Assembly: GCF_001717955.1 (NCBI RefSeq)
Contig: NZ_CP014168.1
Location: 1,364,001-1,428,000 of the forward strand
Direction: 5' to 3'
From: Sphingomonas panacis
GTDB taxonomy: Bacteria; Pseudomonadota; Alphaproteobacteria; Sphingomonadales; Sphingomonadaceae
Length of the DNA stretch: 64,000 bases
Of this stretch, positions 34,924-43,510 are shown piece after piece. The notes under the pieces were generated by a model, which saw only the letters and a list, made by a program, of their open reading frames with translations, searched no databases and was not told where the DNA came from. Every line of letters begins with the position of its first letter. The stretch's first letter is position 1. The translations under genes were made by a program, and so were the position numbers.

Positions 34924-34952
34924 CTCCCCGGTAGGCTCGCCATGCTCCGCGC

Positions 34953-35504
34953 ATGAGCGATCCTGCCGACAACCAGCGCCTGATTGGCGACATTGTACGC
35001 GAAGGCACCATCGAATCCGTCGATCTTGCCAAGGGTACGTGCCGCTTCAAGACCGGCGATATCGTCACCGGCGACGTGCCTTGGCTCGCCGCACGCTCGG
35101 GCGCGACCAAATGCTGGTCGCCGCCCAGCGTCGGCGAGCAGGGCCTCCTTATCTGCCCCGAGGGCGACACCGAACGCGGCATCGTCCTGCCCGGCCTATT
35201 CAGCAATGCGCATCCTTCGCCATCGTCTGAGGATGTCGACCTTACCGAATATGCCGATGGCGCTCGCATTGGATATGATCCTACTGCCCACGCGCTAACC
35301 GCGATCCTGCCAAGCGGCGCGACCGCCCGAATCGAGGCAGACGGTGGCCTTTCGATCAAAGGCCCGGTGTCGATCGAGGGCAAGGTCACAGTCACCGAGA
35401 CGATCGACGCGGAGGGCGAGATCACCGGCAACGGTATCAAGCTCTCCAAGCACCATCACGACAAGGTGAAGACCGGCACCGATGAGTCGGGCGATCCGGT
35501 ATGA
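34953..35504 (+). CDS. V: Baseplate assembly protein V (spike)
   Basis: 183 residues. N-terminal OB-like domain (NQRLIGDIVREGTIESVDLAKGTCRFKTGDIVTGDVPWL), GEQGLLICPEGDTERGIVLPGLFS, and a C-terminal beta-helical spike with the metal-binding cluster SKHHHDKVKTG, as in P2 gpV, which pierces the outer membrane. No Shine-Dalgarno is obvious upstream, consistent with a leaderless or short-leader transcript. Confidence 0.94.
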   Translation: MSDPADNQRLIGDIVREGTIESVDLAKGTCRFKTGDIVTGDVPWLAARSGATKCWSPPSVGEQGLLICPEGDTERGIVLPGLFSNAHPSPSSEDVDLTEYADGARIGYDPTAHALTAILPSGATARIEADGGLSIKGPVSIEGKVTVTETIDAEGEITGNGIKLSKHHHDKVKTGTDESGDPV

Positions 35505-35869
35505 ACGGTATGGACCGCACCACCGGTAAGCCGCTGAGCGGCGCCCCGCATCTGAGCCAGTCGGTTGGCGACATCCTCGGCACCCCGCTTGGCACCCGCA
35601 TCGGACGCCGCGAATACGGCTCGATCGTGCCCGAGCTGCTCGATCATCCTCTCAACGATCTCACTCGCGTGCGGATCTTCGCCGCCTCGGCGCTCGCGCT
35701 GCAGCGTCAGGAGCCGCGCCTAAAGGCCGCGCAGTTCACCCTCGCGCGCGGCGCCGTGCCCGGCTCAGCCGTGCTGACGATCGACGGGCGCCGCACCGAT
35801 GTCGCGGCGGTCAACGCCCGTGTCTCACTTTCCGTCCCCATCCGCTCGCTGACCGCTCTCTCCGCCTGA
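35501..35869 (+). CDS. W: Baseplate protein W (gp25-like)
   Basis: 122 residues starting at ATG 35501, overlapping V by four bases. Seen: LSQSVGDILGTPLGTRIGRREYGSIVPELLDHPLNDLTR, the gp25/gpW lysozyme-related baseplate signature. It caps the baseplate wedge and starts sheath assembly. Confidence 0.94.
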   Translation: MNGMDRTTGKPLSGAPHLSQSVGDILGTPLGTRIGRREYGSIVPELLDHPLNDLTRVRIFAASALALQRQEPRLKAAQFTLARGAVPGSAVLTIDGRRTDVAAVNARVSLSVPIRSLTALSA

Positions 35870-35879
35870 AAGGATCCTC

Positions 35880-37076
35880 ATGCCCGCCCCCTACCAGCAC
35901 GGCATCACCGTCACTGAAGTCGCCAGCACTGCCCGCACGATTGCGACCATCGCGACCGGCGTCATTGGCCTGGTCGCCACCGCCACCGCAGCGGCGGGCG
36001 CCGCGACCGCCGCGCTCGATGCTGCCTTCCCGCTCGATCGCCCGGTTCTCGTCAAGAACATCCTCGCGGCGATCGACGTCGCCGGCACCGGCGGCACCCT
36101 CAAGGCGACGCTGCAGGCCATCGCCGACCAGGTCCGCACGCCCGTAGTCGTCGTGCGCGTCGCGGCCGGCGCCGACGCCGATGCCACCAACCTCGCCGTG
36201 ATCGGCACGGACACCGGCGGCGTGAAAACCGGCATGCACGCGTTGCTCGCGGCCGATGCGCAACTCGGCTACCGCCCGCGCATCATTGGCGCGCCCGGTC
36301 TCGATCCCCAGCCGGTCGCCACCGCGCTGGCGATCGTCGCCGGCAAGCTCCGCGCGATGGCCTATGCCGCCGCGATCGGCGCGACCCTCGCCGACGTGAT
36401 CGACTATCGCGATCACTTCACCGCCCGCGAGCTGATGCTCATCTATCCCGACTTCCTTGCGCCCGATGGCGTGCTCGGCGCGACCGCGCCCAGCTTCGCC
36501 GTCGCTCGCGCCCTCGGCCTGCGCGCGCAGATCGACCAGACGATGGGCTGGAACAAGACCCTGTCCAACGTGCCCGTCACCGGCGTTGTCGGGCTCACCC
36601 ACGATATCGGCTTCGATATCCAGAGCGTGGACAGCGACGCCAACCAGCTCAACGCCGCCAGCATCACGACGATCGTGCGACTGAACGGCGAGCTGCGCTT
36701 TTGGGGAAGCCGCACCTGCGCGCCGGCGGACAGCGACTTCACCTTCGAGAGCGCGACCCGCTCCGCCCAGATCCTCGCCGATACGATGGCGGCCGGGCTG
36801 GTATGGGCGATCGATAAGCCGCTGACGCCGAGCCTCGCCCGCGACATCGTCGAGGAGATCAACGACAAGCTGCGCGCGCTGGTACGCGGCGGGTTCCTGC
36901 TCGGCGCCGTCGCCTGGTTCGATCCCGACAAGAACCCGACCGGCTCGCTCAAGCAGGGCATCCTGCAGATCAGCTACAAATACACGCCGACCCCGCCGCT
37001 CGAGCACCTCGGGCTGCAACAGGAAATCACCGACGATTACCTGGCCGATTTCGCCGCGCTGGTCGCCGGCGCCTGA
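35880..37076 (+). CDS. FI: Tail sheath protein (P2 gpFI)
   Basis: 398 residues, usual length. Seen: YQHGITVTEVASTARTIATIATGVIGLVATA at the N terminus, PVVVVRVAAGADADATNLAVIG, RIIGAPGLD, and a C-terminal ISYKYTPTPPLEHLGLQQEITDDYLADFA, as in P2 sheath subunits. Polymerises into the contractile sheath. It lies ten bases after W; no F promoter of its own is visible, unlike P2. Confidence 0.95.
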   Translation: MPAPYQHGITVTEVASTARTIATIATGVIGLVATATAAAGAATAALDAAFPLDRPVLVKNILAAIDVAGTGGTLKATLQAIADQVRTPVVVVRVAAGADADATNLAVIGTDTGGVKTGMHALLAADAQLGYRPRIIGAPGLDPQPVATALAIVAGKLRAMAYAAAIGATLADVIDYRDHFTARELMLIYPDFLAPDGVLGATAPSFAVARALGLRAQIDQTMGWNKTLSNVPVTGVVGLTHDIGFDIQSVDSDANQLNAASITTIVRLNGELRFWGSRTCAPADSDFTFESATRSAQILADTMAAGLVWAIDKPLTPSLARDIVEEINDKLRALVRGGFLLGAVAWFDPDKNPTGSLKQGILQISYKYTPTPPLEHLGLQQEITDDYLADFAALVAGA

Positions 37077-37100
37077 TCCCTCACCTTCGGAGAAAACGCG

Positions 37101-37613
37101 ATGGGTCTCCCCCGCAAGCTCAAGAACATCATGCTGTTCAACACTGGCGCAGCCTACCTCGGCGAGCTGACGTCCTTCACCATGCCCAAGCTTAGCCGCA
37201 AGTTCGAGGAGTATCGCGGCGGCGGCATGGACGGCCCCGTCAAGATCGACATGGGTAGCGAAGCGCTCGAGGCCGAATGGGTGTGCGGCGGTCCGATGCG
37301 CGACGTGCTGCGCCAGTACGGCGTCACCAGCGTTACCGGCGTCCAGCTACGTCTCGCGCTCGCCTACCAGAACGACGACACCGGCGACGTTGACACCGTG
37401 GAGATCGTCATTCGCGGTCGCCACGAAGAGATCGACATGGGCGAAGGCAAGCCGGCCGAGGGCGGCGAATTCAAGGTCAAGACCGCCATCGCCTACTACA
37501 AACTGACCTGGAACGGCACGACGGAAATCGAGATCGACCAGCTCGGCATGGTCTTCATCGTCGGCGGTATCGATCGCCTCGCCGAGATCCGCTCCGCCCT
37601 CGGCGTCTTCTGA
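37101..37613 (+). CDS. FII: Major tail tube protein (P2 gpFII)
   Basis: 170 residues. Seen: GLPRKLKNIMLFNTGAAYLGELTSFTMPKLSRKFEEYRGGGMDGPVKIDMG, the FII opening, and GGEFKVKTAIAYYKLTWNGTTEIEIDQLG near the end. It builds the inner tail tube. A GC hairpin (GGCGGCGCC...GGCGCC) follows its stop. Confidence 0.95.
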   Translation: MGLPRKLKNIMLFNTGAAYLGELTSFTMPKLSRKFEEYRGGGMDGPVKIDMGSEALEAEWVCGGPMRDVLRQYGVTSVTGVQLRLALAYQNDDTGDVDTVEIVIRGRHEEIDMGEGKPAEGGEFKVKTAIAYYKLTWNGTTEIEIDQLGMVFIVGGIDRLAEIRSALGVF

Positions 37614-37667
37614 CAGGGCGGCGCCGGCCGGCGCCGCCCTCTACCCTTCAAAAATTGAGGCTGTTCC

Positions 37668-37991
37668 ATGACTGAGACTTCGACCGATACGCCGCTGATG
37701 CGCGAATTCACCACCGACTTTCCCATCATGCTCGGGGGCAAGGAGCTTGTTCCCGCCGGCACGAAGGTCAGCGTGCGCAAGCCCGGTTCCGGCGAGTTGC
37801 GCGGGCTGAAGCTCACCGAACTGATCCAGCTCGATGTCGCCTCGCTCGAGGCGCTCGCGCCGCGCATCACCATGCCGATCATCTACAAGGGCGCGGTGCT
37901 TGATCCGTCCGATCTGATGCAGTTCGGCGGCGAGGTGATGGATTTTTTGCTGCCGAAGTCCGCGAAGGATGCGGTTTCCCCGCAAGCGTAG
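37668..37991 (+). CDS. E: Tail assembly chaperone E (P2 gpE)
   Basis: 107 residues; includes REFTTDFPIMLGGKELVPAGTKVSVRKPGSGELRGLKLTELIQLD, typical of gpE. It forms, with the frameshifted E+E' product, the chaperone pair that loads the tape measure. Codons near the end read ATG GAT TTT TTG, creating a slippery heptamer at 37943-37949. Confidence 0.9.
   Translation: MTETSTDTPLMREFTTDFPIMLGGKELVPAGTKVSVRKPGSGELRGLKLTELIQLDVASLEALAPRITMPIIYKGAVLDPSDLMQFGGEVMDFLLPKSAKDAVSPQA
37943..37949 (+). other. Programmed -1 frameshift site in gene E (T TTT TTG)
   Basis: The heptamer lies in the X XXY YYZ register of gene E. The -1 frame has no stop from 37949 through to ATG 38000 and continues as E', ending at 38116, so slippage gives an E+E' fusion of about 149 residues. 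P2 uses the same heptamer in its E gene, as I recall it. No pseudoknot was modelled. Confidence 0.85.
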
Positions 37992-37999
37992 ACGACGCG

Positions 38000-38116
38000 A
38001 TGGCAGATCTGGCGATCGTCTTCCACTGGTCGCCAGCCGTCATGGACCCGATGAGCGTCGCCGAGCTGATGTCCTGGCGCGAACGCGCCGCCGCGCGCCA
38101 TAACCCCGAAAGCTGA
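38000..38116 (+). CDS. E': Tail protein E' (GpE family)
   Basis: 38 residues if started at ATG 38000, too short for most gene callers. MADLAIVFHWSPAVMDPMSV and the following AELMSWRERAAARH are the hallmark of GpE family proteins. It lies in the -1 frame of gene E and is mainly expected as the C-terminal extension of a frameshifted E product rather than alone. It ends 6 bp before the tape-measure start. Confidence 0.9.
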   Translation: MADLAIVFHWSPAVMDPMSVAELMSWRERAAARHNPES

Positions 38117-38122
38117 GCCGAC

Positions 38123-40615
38123 ATGGACCGCGACCTTCGCATTCGCCTGCTGCTCGAAGCGGCCGATCGCGTCACCGGCCCGCTGCGGGGTATCGCCGGC
38201 GGATCCTCGCGCGCCGCCCAAGCGCTCCGCGCCACCCGAGACCGGCTGAAGGAAGTCGAGCGCGCACAGGCGCAGATCGCGGGCTTCCGTCAGTTGAAGG
38301 CCGGGCTGCGCTCTACGGAAACCTCGCTCCACGCCGCCCAGACGCGGGTCGGCGATCTCGCACGACAGATGCGGGCTGCGGGAACACCCACGCGCGAAAT
38401 GACGCGCGATTTCGCCCGGGCCAAGGCGGAGGCGCAGCGGCTCACTCGCCAGCATCAGACCGAATCGCGCGAGCTGCAGACCCTTCGCGATAGGCTTCGT
38501 GCGGCCGGCATCTCCACCAACGACCTCGCCCATCATGAGCGAGAATTGCGGGATCGCGCCGCAGGCACCAACCGCGAGCTGGCCGAGCAGGAACGCCGCC
38601 TTCGGCAGGTGCTCGACCGGCAGCGCAGGCTCACCGCTGCGCGCGAGCAGTTCAGTCGATACCAAGGCGTGGCGACTGGCCTCGCCGTCGGCGGTGCCGC
38701 CGCGATGGGCACCGGCATGATGATGGCGCGGCCCTTCCTCGGCGGTATCAAGGAAGCGCAGCTCTACCAATCGGTGATGACCGACATCGCTCAGAAAGCG
38801 GATATGTCGCGCCATGCGGGCGAGCGCATGGGCGTGGGCCTGCTCGCGGCGGCGAAGGCGGCGAACCAGATGCCCGCGGATCTGCAGGCCGGCGTGGATG
38901 CGCTGGCGGGCTTCGGCCTCAACCCGCAAAAGGCGGCGCAGATGATGCGGCCGATCGGCCGTGCCGCGACCGCGTACAAGGCCGAGATCGCGGATCTGTC
39001 GAAGGCCGCGTTTGCAGCCAATGACAATCTCAAGGTGCCGATCGACCAGACCGGCCGCGTCATCGACATCATGGCGCAGGCGGGCAAGAGCGGCGCGTTC
39101 GAAATCAAGGACATGGCGCAGTATTTTCCTGTGCTCACGGCCGGCTATCAGGCGCTCGGGCAAACTGGCACGGCTGCCGTTGCGGATCTCGCCGCCGCGC
39201 TCCAGATCGCGCGCAAAGGCGCTGGCGATGCGGCATCGGCCGCGACCAACGTCCAGAATGTCCTTCAGAAGATCGCGTCGCCCGCTACCATCGGGAAGTT
39301 CAAGAAGTTCGGCGTCGATCTGCCGGCCGCGTTGAAGAAGGCTTACGCCGAGGGCAAGACGCCGCTCGAAGCAATTGCGGAGCTGACCAACAAGACGCTG
39401 AACGGCGACCTCGGCAAGATCGGGTTCCTGTTCGAAGACGCCCAGGTGCAGCAAGGCCTGCGGCCGCTGATCCAGAACCTGCAGGAGTATAAGCGGATCC
39501 GCGCGGAAGCGGCGTCCGCTAACGGCACCACCGATCGCGATTTCGCCGAGCGCATGAAGGACTCGGCCGAGCAGTCCAAGCAGTTCAACATCAACGCCAA
39601 GGTGCTCGGCATCACGCTCGGCACGATGTTGCTGCCGACCGTCAACGCCGTCACTCAGAAGCTGACCGCGTGGGCGAACTGGATCGGTGAAGCCGCCAAG
39701 CGCCATCCGGCCTTGGCGAAAGGCATCACCTTGCTCGGTGGCGGGCTGGCGGCGCTATTGATTGTCCTGGGCGGCGCCGGCCTGGTACTGGCCGGCTTGG
39801 TCGCACCGTTCGCGGCGCTCGCGACCGTCGCGACCTTCTTCGAGATCGGCATGCTGCCGCTGATCGGCATTGTCGCCGGCGTCGTTCTCGGAATCCTCGC
39901 ACTCGGGGCTGCCGCCTATGCGATCTATTCCAATTGGGGTGCGATAGCCGGTTGGTTCGCTGGGTTGTGGACCTCCATCAAGGCGGCGTTCTTCGGCAGC
40001 ATCGCCGCGATCGGCGAGATGTTGGCAGGTTTCTCGCCCCTTGGCCTGTTGTCCAGCGCGTTTGCGGCGCTGATGAGTTGGCTTGGCGTGAAGATCCCCG
40101 CCGATCTCGCCACCGCCGGCAAGAACATGATCCTCGGCCTGATCGGCGGCATCACCGGCATGCTCGGCGCGCTGCAATCGACGATCGTCAACGCCGCGAG
40201 CTCGGCAGCCGAGTGGTTCAAGAAGAAACTCGGCATCCACTCGCCGAGCCGCGTCTTCATGGAATTCGGCGGGCATATCATGACCGGCCTGTCGAACGGC
40301 ATCGCCGGCGGCGAGGACGGGCCAGTCGGGCGAATCGACCGCCTCTCCAAGCGGCTTACGGCGGCGATGGTGGTTGGCGCGGCATTGCCCGCCGTGGCGA
40401 CGGCCGCGTCCGGGCAGGTGGGCGCGCAGGCTCGACAGACAGGCAGCGTTGCTGGCGGGAACCGCTACGAAATTCATCTCCACGCCGCGCCCGGCATGGA
40501 TGAAGCGAAGCTGATGGAGATGTTGCAGCGGAAGCTCGACGAAATCGAGCGTCGCGACCAAGCGAAGAAGCGCTCCAGTTTCGCCGATCAGGCAGACTGG
40601 AGTGAGCGCGCATGA
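38123..40615 (+). CDS. T: Tail tape measure protein (P2 gpT)
   Basis: 830 residues. N-terminal coiled coil (about residues 40-190, rich in E, R, Q, A), the TP901-type core with TGLAVGGAAAMGTGMMMARPFLGGIKEAQLYQSVMTDIA, then several hydrophobic segments at about 540-625 (ITLLGGGLAALLIVLGGAGLVLAG, MLPLIGIVAGVVLGILALG), and FKKKLGIHSPSRVFMEFGGHIMTGL near 700, all common in tape measures. It fixes tail length and helps DNA cross the membrane. Confidence 0.95.
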   Translation: MDRDLRIRLLLEAADRVTGPLRGIAGGSSRAAQALRATRDRLKEVERAQAQIAGFRQLKAGLRSTETSLHAAQTRVGDLARQMRAAGTPTREMTRDFARAKAEAQRLTRQHQTESRELQTLRDRLRAAGISTNDLAHHERELRDRAAGTNRELAEQERRLRQVLDRQRRLTAAREQFSRYQGVATGLAVGGAAAMGTGMMMARPFLGGIKEAQLYQSVMTDIAQKADMSRHAGERMGVGLLAAAKAANQMPADLQAGVDALAGFGLNPQKAAQMMRPIGRAATAYKAEIADLSKAAFAANDNLKVPIDQTGRVIDIMAQAGKSGAFEIKDMAQYFPVLTAGYQALGQTGTAAVADLAAALQIARKGAGDAASAATNVQNVLQKIASPATIGKFKKFGVDLPAALKKAYAEGKTPLEAIAELTNKTLNGDLGKIGFLFEDAQVQQGLRPLIQNLQEYKRIRAEAASANGTTDRDFAERMKDSAEQSKQFNINAKVLGITLGTMLLPTVNAVTQKLTAWANWIGEAAKRHPALAKGITLLGGGLAALLIVLGGAGLVLAGLVAPFAALATVATFFEIGMLPLIGIVAGVVLGILALGAAAYAIYSNWGAIAGWFAGLWTSIKAAFFGSIAAIGEMLAGFSPLGLLSSAFAALMSWLGVKIPADLATAGKNMILGLIGGITGMLGALQSTIVNAASSAAEWFKKKLGIHSPSRVFMEFGGHIMTGLSNGIAGGEDGPVGRIDRLSKRLTAAMVVGAALPAVATAASGQVGAQARQTGSVAGGNRYEIHLHAAPGMDEAKLMEMLQRKLDEIERRDQAKKRSSFADQADWSERA

Positions 40616-41049
40616 TGCTTTCCCTCGGCATGTTCGTGTTCGCCATCCCGACCCTAGCTTACGAGGAGATGAGGCGCCGCGCCGACTATCGCCATGCCCG
40701 TTCGGCGCGGATCGGCGCGCGCGATGCAACCCAGTTCGTCGGACCCGGCGATGAGACCATTTCGCTTTCCGGCGCGGCCTTCGCCGAGCTGTCCGATGGT
40801 CAGGCATCGCTCGATGAACTCCGCGATATGGGAGCCAGCGGCGACGCCTGGCCGCTCGTCGATGGCACGGGCCGGGTCTACGGAGCCTTCGTCATAGAAG
40901 GCGTCGACGAAGGCCAGAGCCATTTCCTGCCCGACGGCACCGCTCGCAAGATCGAGTTTTCGATATCGTTGCTCCGCGTGGACGAGGACCGCGACGATTC
41001 CACGTCGAGCACCAACGGGGATACTGTACCCGAAAGCGATGATGCGTGA
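40612..41049 (+). CDS. U: Tail terminator/assembly protein U (P2 gpU)
   Basis: 145 residues, ATG overlapping the T stop. Seen: LSLGMFVFAIPTLAYEEMRRRADYRHA and TQFVGPGDETISLSGAAF, then GASGDAWPLVDGTGRVYGAFVIEGV, matching gpU. It ends tail-tube growth. Confidence 0.93.
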   Translation: MMLSLGMFVFAIPTLAYEEMRRRADYRHARSARIGARDATQFVGPGDETISLSGAAFAELSDGQASLDELRDMGASGDAWPLVDGTGRVYGAFVIEGVDEGQSHFLPDGTARKIEFSISLLRVDEDRDDSTSSTNGDTVPESDDA

Positions 41050-42047
41050 TGATCTCGAATATCCCGGATTACCGTGTCACGCTCGACGGCAAGGATCTGA
41101 CTGCCCGCTTCCGGCCACGCCTGCTTTCGCTCAGCATCACTGAGAAGCGGGGCGACGAAGCCGACCAGCTCGACATCGCCCTCGACGATGCCGATGGACG
41201 GCTGGCGCTGCCCAAGGCCGGCGCCGTGCTCCATATTCAGATCGGCTGGAAACAGGGCAGCGGCGTCAAAGTTGGCCTGGTCGATAAGGGCAGCTTCGTC
41301 GTCGATGAGATCGAGCATAGCGGCCCGCCCGACGCCGTGACGATTCGCGCGCGCTCCGCGGACTTTACCAGCGATCTGCGCACCCGGCGGGAGAAAAGCT
41401 GGCATGACACCACCGTCGGCGCCGTCGTGACCGAGGTGGCCGGCCGCAATGGCCTATCCGCCCGCTGCGCGCCCGCTCTGGCGTCAATTGCCGTGAAGAC
41501 CCTCGCGCAGAGCCGCGAGAGCGACATGGCATTGTTGCGTCGGCTCGGCCGCGAGCACGATGCCGTCGCCACCATCAAGCGCGGCGCGCTCATCTTCGCG
41601 CCCGTCGGCAGCGGGCAGACCGCGAGCGGCGCCGCTTTGCCCTCGCTCAGCCTGCGCCGGCGTGACGGCGATCGGCACAGCTATCGCATCGAGAAGCGCG
41701 AGGAGGCCGATGGCGTCACCGCCAGCTATCACGATCGTGACGAGGCCGCACGCAAGGACGTGACGGTAGGGAAGACCGCCGGCGCGAAGAAGTTGAGCCA
41801 TGTCTATGCCACCAAGGCGAGCGCCGAGCGTGCCGCTAAATCGACGATGAAGCGTGCGAAGCGCCAGCCCGTGTCACTCACGCTCGCATTGGCACTCGGC
41901 CGCGCCGATCTCTATCCCGAGCAGAAGGCCAGCGTGTCGGGCTTCAAGGCTGAGATCGATGCCGTGGCCTGGCTGGTGTCCGAGGTGACGCACACCGTCA
42001 ACGATCGGGGTTTCGTCACTGGGCTGAAGCTGGAGAATGCTCCTTAA
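41046..42047 (+). CDS. D: Late control protein D (baseplate hub; P2 gpD)
   Basis: 333 residues, overlapping U by four bases. Seen: IPDYRVTLDGKDLTARFRPRLLSLSITEKRGDEADQLDIAL, VDEIEHSGPPDAVTIRARSADF, and LAQSRESDMALLRRLGREHDA, typical of gpD and phage late-control hub proteins. It connects tube and spike. Last gene of the V-to-D operon; the next gene is on the opposite strand. Confidence 0.94.
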   Translation: MMISNIPDYRVTLDGKDLTARFRPRLLSLSITEKRGDEADQLDIALDDADGRLALPKAGAVLHIQIGWKQGSGVKVGLVDKGSFVVDEIEHSGPPDAVTIRARSADFTSDLRTRREKSWHDTTVGAVVTEVAGRNGLSARCAPALASIAVKTLAQSRESDMALLRRLGREHDAVATIKRGALIFAPVGSGQTASGAALPSLSLRRRDGDRHSYRIEKREEADGVTASYHDRDEAARKDVTVGKTAGAKKLSHVYATKASAERAAKSTMKRAKRQPVSLTLALALGRADLYPEQKASVSGFKAEIDAVAWLVSEVTHTVNDRGFVTGLKLENAP

Positions 42048-42746
42048 CTATTCCCCCTTGAACATTTTGGTGTCGATACCGGATTTCGCGGCGGCATCGA
42101 AAAACCCGGCCGCGCAAAATATCGACGCGGACTGTGCTGTTTGTAGATATTCTTTCGCCTCGGTGACGGCAGATGGACGCAGATTTCCATCAACCACTTC
42201 GGCGACTTTCGAATATGCCGTGGATCTGACCATTTGGGCTTGGCCGCATTTCTCGATCGCGTCCGCAAACGCCGTCTTCTGCGAACCGTCGAGCGACGCC
42301 GGGGGTAACAGTTTGTTGGTTTCGGTGGATGCCGAGCTGCAGGCTTCCTCGGCCGCCTTTGCTGCCGGGTAGATCTGATAGGGATCTGCGGATGCGCCCG
42401 CCTTGGCGACCCTTTTAGATGCTGATGAGCAAGCCTCATCTATCCGAACGACCGAATCCCACAACGCTGTAGCTTCGCGCTCGGCCCGCGCCTTGATGTC
42501 AGGCGAGCCAGGCGGGCGCGCGGCGGACGGCGCCGGATGCGTCGTGGCGGACACTTCTGGCTGGCCTTGCTGTGCTGGCGTCGGAGTTAAGATCAGCCCG
42601 AGTACGAACGAAACGAATCCTCCGACAGACAACCATAACGCGACGCGCCTTTTCGCCCGCAACACCTTGAGCGGGATGAACATCAGCAGTCCGACAATCA
42701 GCGCGAGGAGGCCAAAGACCCCGAGCACCGGACCCAAATTCCCCAT
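42048..42746 (-). CDS. Hypothetical membrane protein (possible lysogenic conversion gene)
   Basis: 232 residues on the opposite strand from D, with its stop one base from the D stop. Two N-terminal membrane segments (VLGVFGLLALIVGLLMFIPL, RVALWLSVGGFVSFVLGLIL) and a soluble C-terminal domain with spaced cysteines (EACSSASKRV, EEACSSASTE, EKCGQAQ, ASIFCAAGF). Its base composition is less GC-rich than that of the tail genes. Position next to the repressor and opposite orientation suggest expression in the lysogen. Function unknown. Confidence 0.65.
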   Translation of the reverse strand: MGNLGPVLGVFGLLALIVGLLMFIPLKVLRAKRRVALWLSVGGFVSFVLGLILTPTPAQQGQPEVSATTHPAPSAARPPGSPDIKARAEREATALWDSVVRIDEACSSASKRVAKAGASADPYQIYPAAKAAEEACSSASTETNKLLPPASLDGSQKTAFADAIEKCGQAQMVRSTAYSKVAEVVDGNLRPSAVTEAKEYLQTAQSASIFCAAGFFDAAAKSGIDTKMFKGE

Positions 42747-42925
42747 AAATCCTCCCCCTTATGCGCCTGCTGCGCAGTTATCCCCACAATCCCCAGCCGA
42801 GGAATTTTCCTACAGCGGCCCACCCGTGTAATGAGAACACAACAGGAACAAGCCAGGACGAACTTTGAGCGCCCCGATATATCGATCAACGCCGGGTTGC
42901 GATCTTGCCTGCCCTCGATGCGACG

Positions 42926-43429
42926 TCATGTGCGCGACGATGGTGGCGATTCGCGATGATCTCTGGCGGGAGGTGGAACGGCTTCACCGCGAGCGGGGAT
43001 TACGGCCGGCGCATGTTCGGGCGCGAGATCTCGAAGCTGCGCAAAGCCAGTTGGCAGACGCCGAGCGAGCAGTTGCGCGATTTCGTCCTTCGGCCTGGTC
43101 AGATCGAGCGGAAGCAGCAGACCTTCGAACATCCGCGCCAGCGCGGCTTCACTAGGCAGCAGAACCTGCATCGTCACCGTCTGAGGTTTCGCGCCGACAT
43201 AGGCCGTAGCCGAAGCTCCAAGATCTCGGGGAACGCTTTCGCCCCGCAACCACTGCAGCGACACTCCAAGGTACTCGGCGATCTCAGGTAGAAATCTAGA
43301 CCGGAGAGTGGTGCCGACCAGAATTTGGCTGATCGCCCCCTGCGTGCATCCGACCGCATTAGCAAGCTCGAGCTGCTCGACACCTCGAGCAGCCATAGCC
43401 TCACGCAGTCTGTCACCAATGATCGACAT
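42926..43429 (-). CDS. Phage repressor (XRE-type HTH; CI/C-like)
   Basis: 167 residues. N-terminal helix-turn-helix (GDRLREAMAARGVEQLELANAVGCTQGAISQILVG) and AEYLGVSLQWLRG. The remainder lacks the S24/LexA-type Ala-Gly cleavage and Ser/Lys residues, so RecA-driven self-cleavage is unlikely; P2 C is also non-cleavable. It is divergent from a YdaS-like gene with operator repeats in the gap, so it is the likely lysogeny repressor. Confidence 0.85.
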   Translation of the reverse strand: MSIIGDRLREAMAARGVEQLELANAVGCTQGAISQILVGTTLRSRFLPEIAEYLGVSLQWLRGESVPRDLGASATAYVGAKPQTVTMQVLLPSEAALARMFEGLLLPLDLTRPKDEIAQLLARRLPTGFAQLRDLAPEHAPAVIPARGEAVPPPARDHRESPPSSRT

Positions 43430-43452
43430 CCCGCGACCTTATCGAAAAAAAA

Positions 43453-43498
43453 TAGCTGGCTAATATAGATTGCTATTGCAGATGCATTAGATTGCTAA
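43453..43498. promoter_or_regulatory. Lysogeny-switch operators
   Basis: Between the divergent repressor and Cro-like genes: palindromes TAGCTGGCTA (43453-43462), ATAGATTGCTAT (43465-43476) and TTAGATTGCTAA (43487-43498). The last two share TAGATTGCTA and are spaced exactly 22 bp, two helical turns. The gap is AT-rich and must hold both promoters. TAATAC near 43496 could be the Cro-side -10. Confidence 0.7.
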
Positions 43499-43510
43499 TA
43501 CGAACGCCGC

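Noticed and set aside
35811..37019. 402-codon minus frame opposite the tail sheath
   Set aside because: Shadow of FI; no recognisable domain and strong sheath match on plus.
42865..43155. 96-codon plus frame with an N-terminal CPRC motif
   Set aside because: Mostly antisense to the repressor and becomes low-complexity; only its first 60 bases lie in free DNA.
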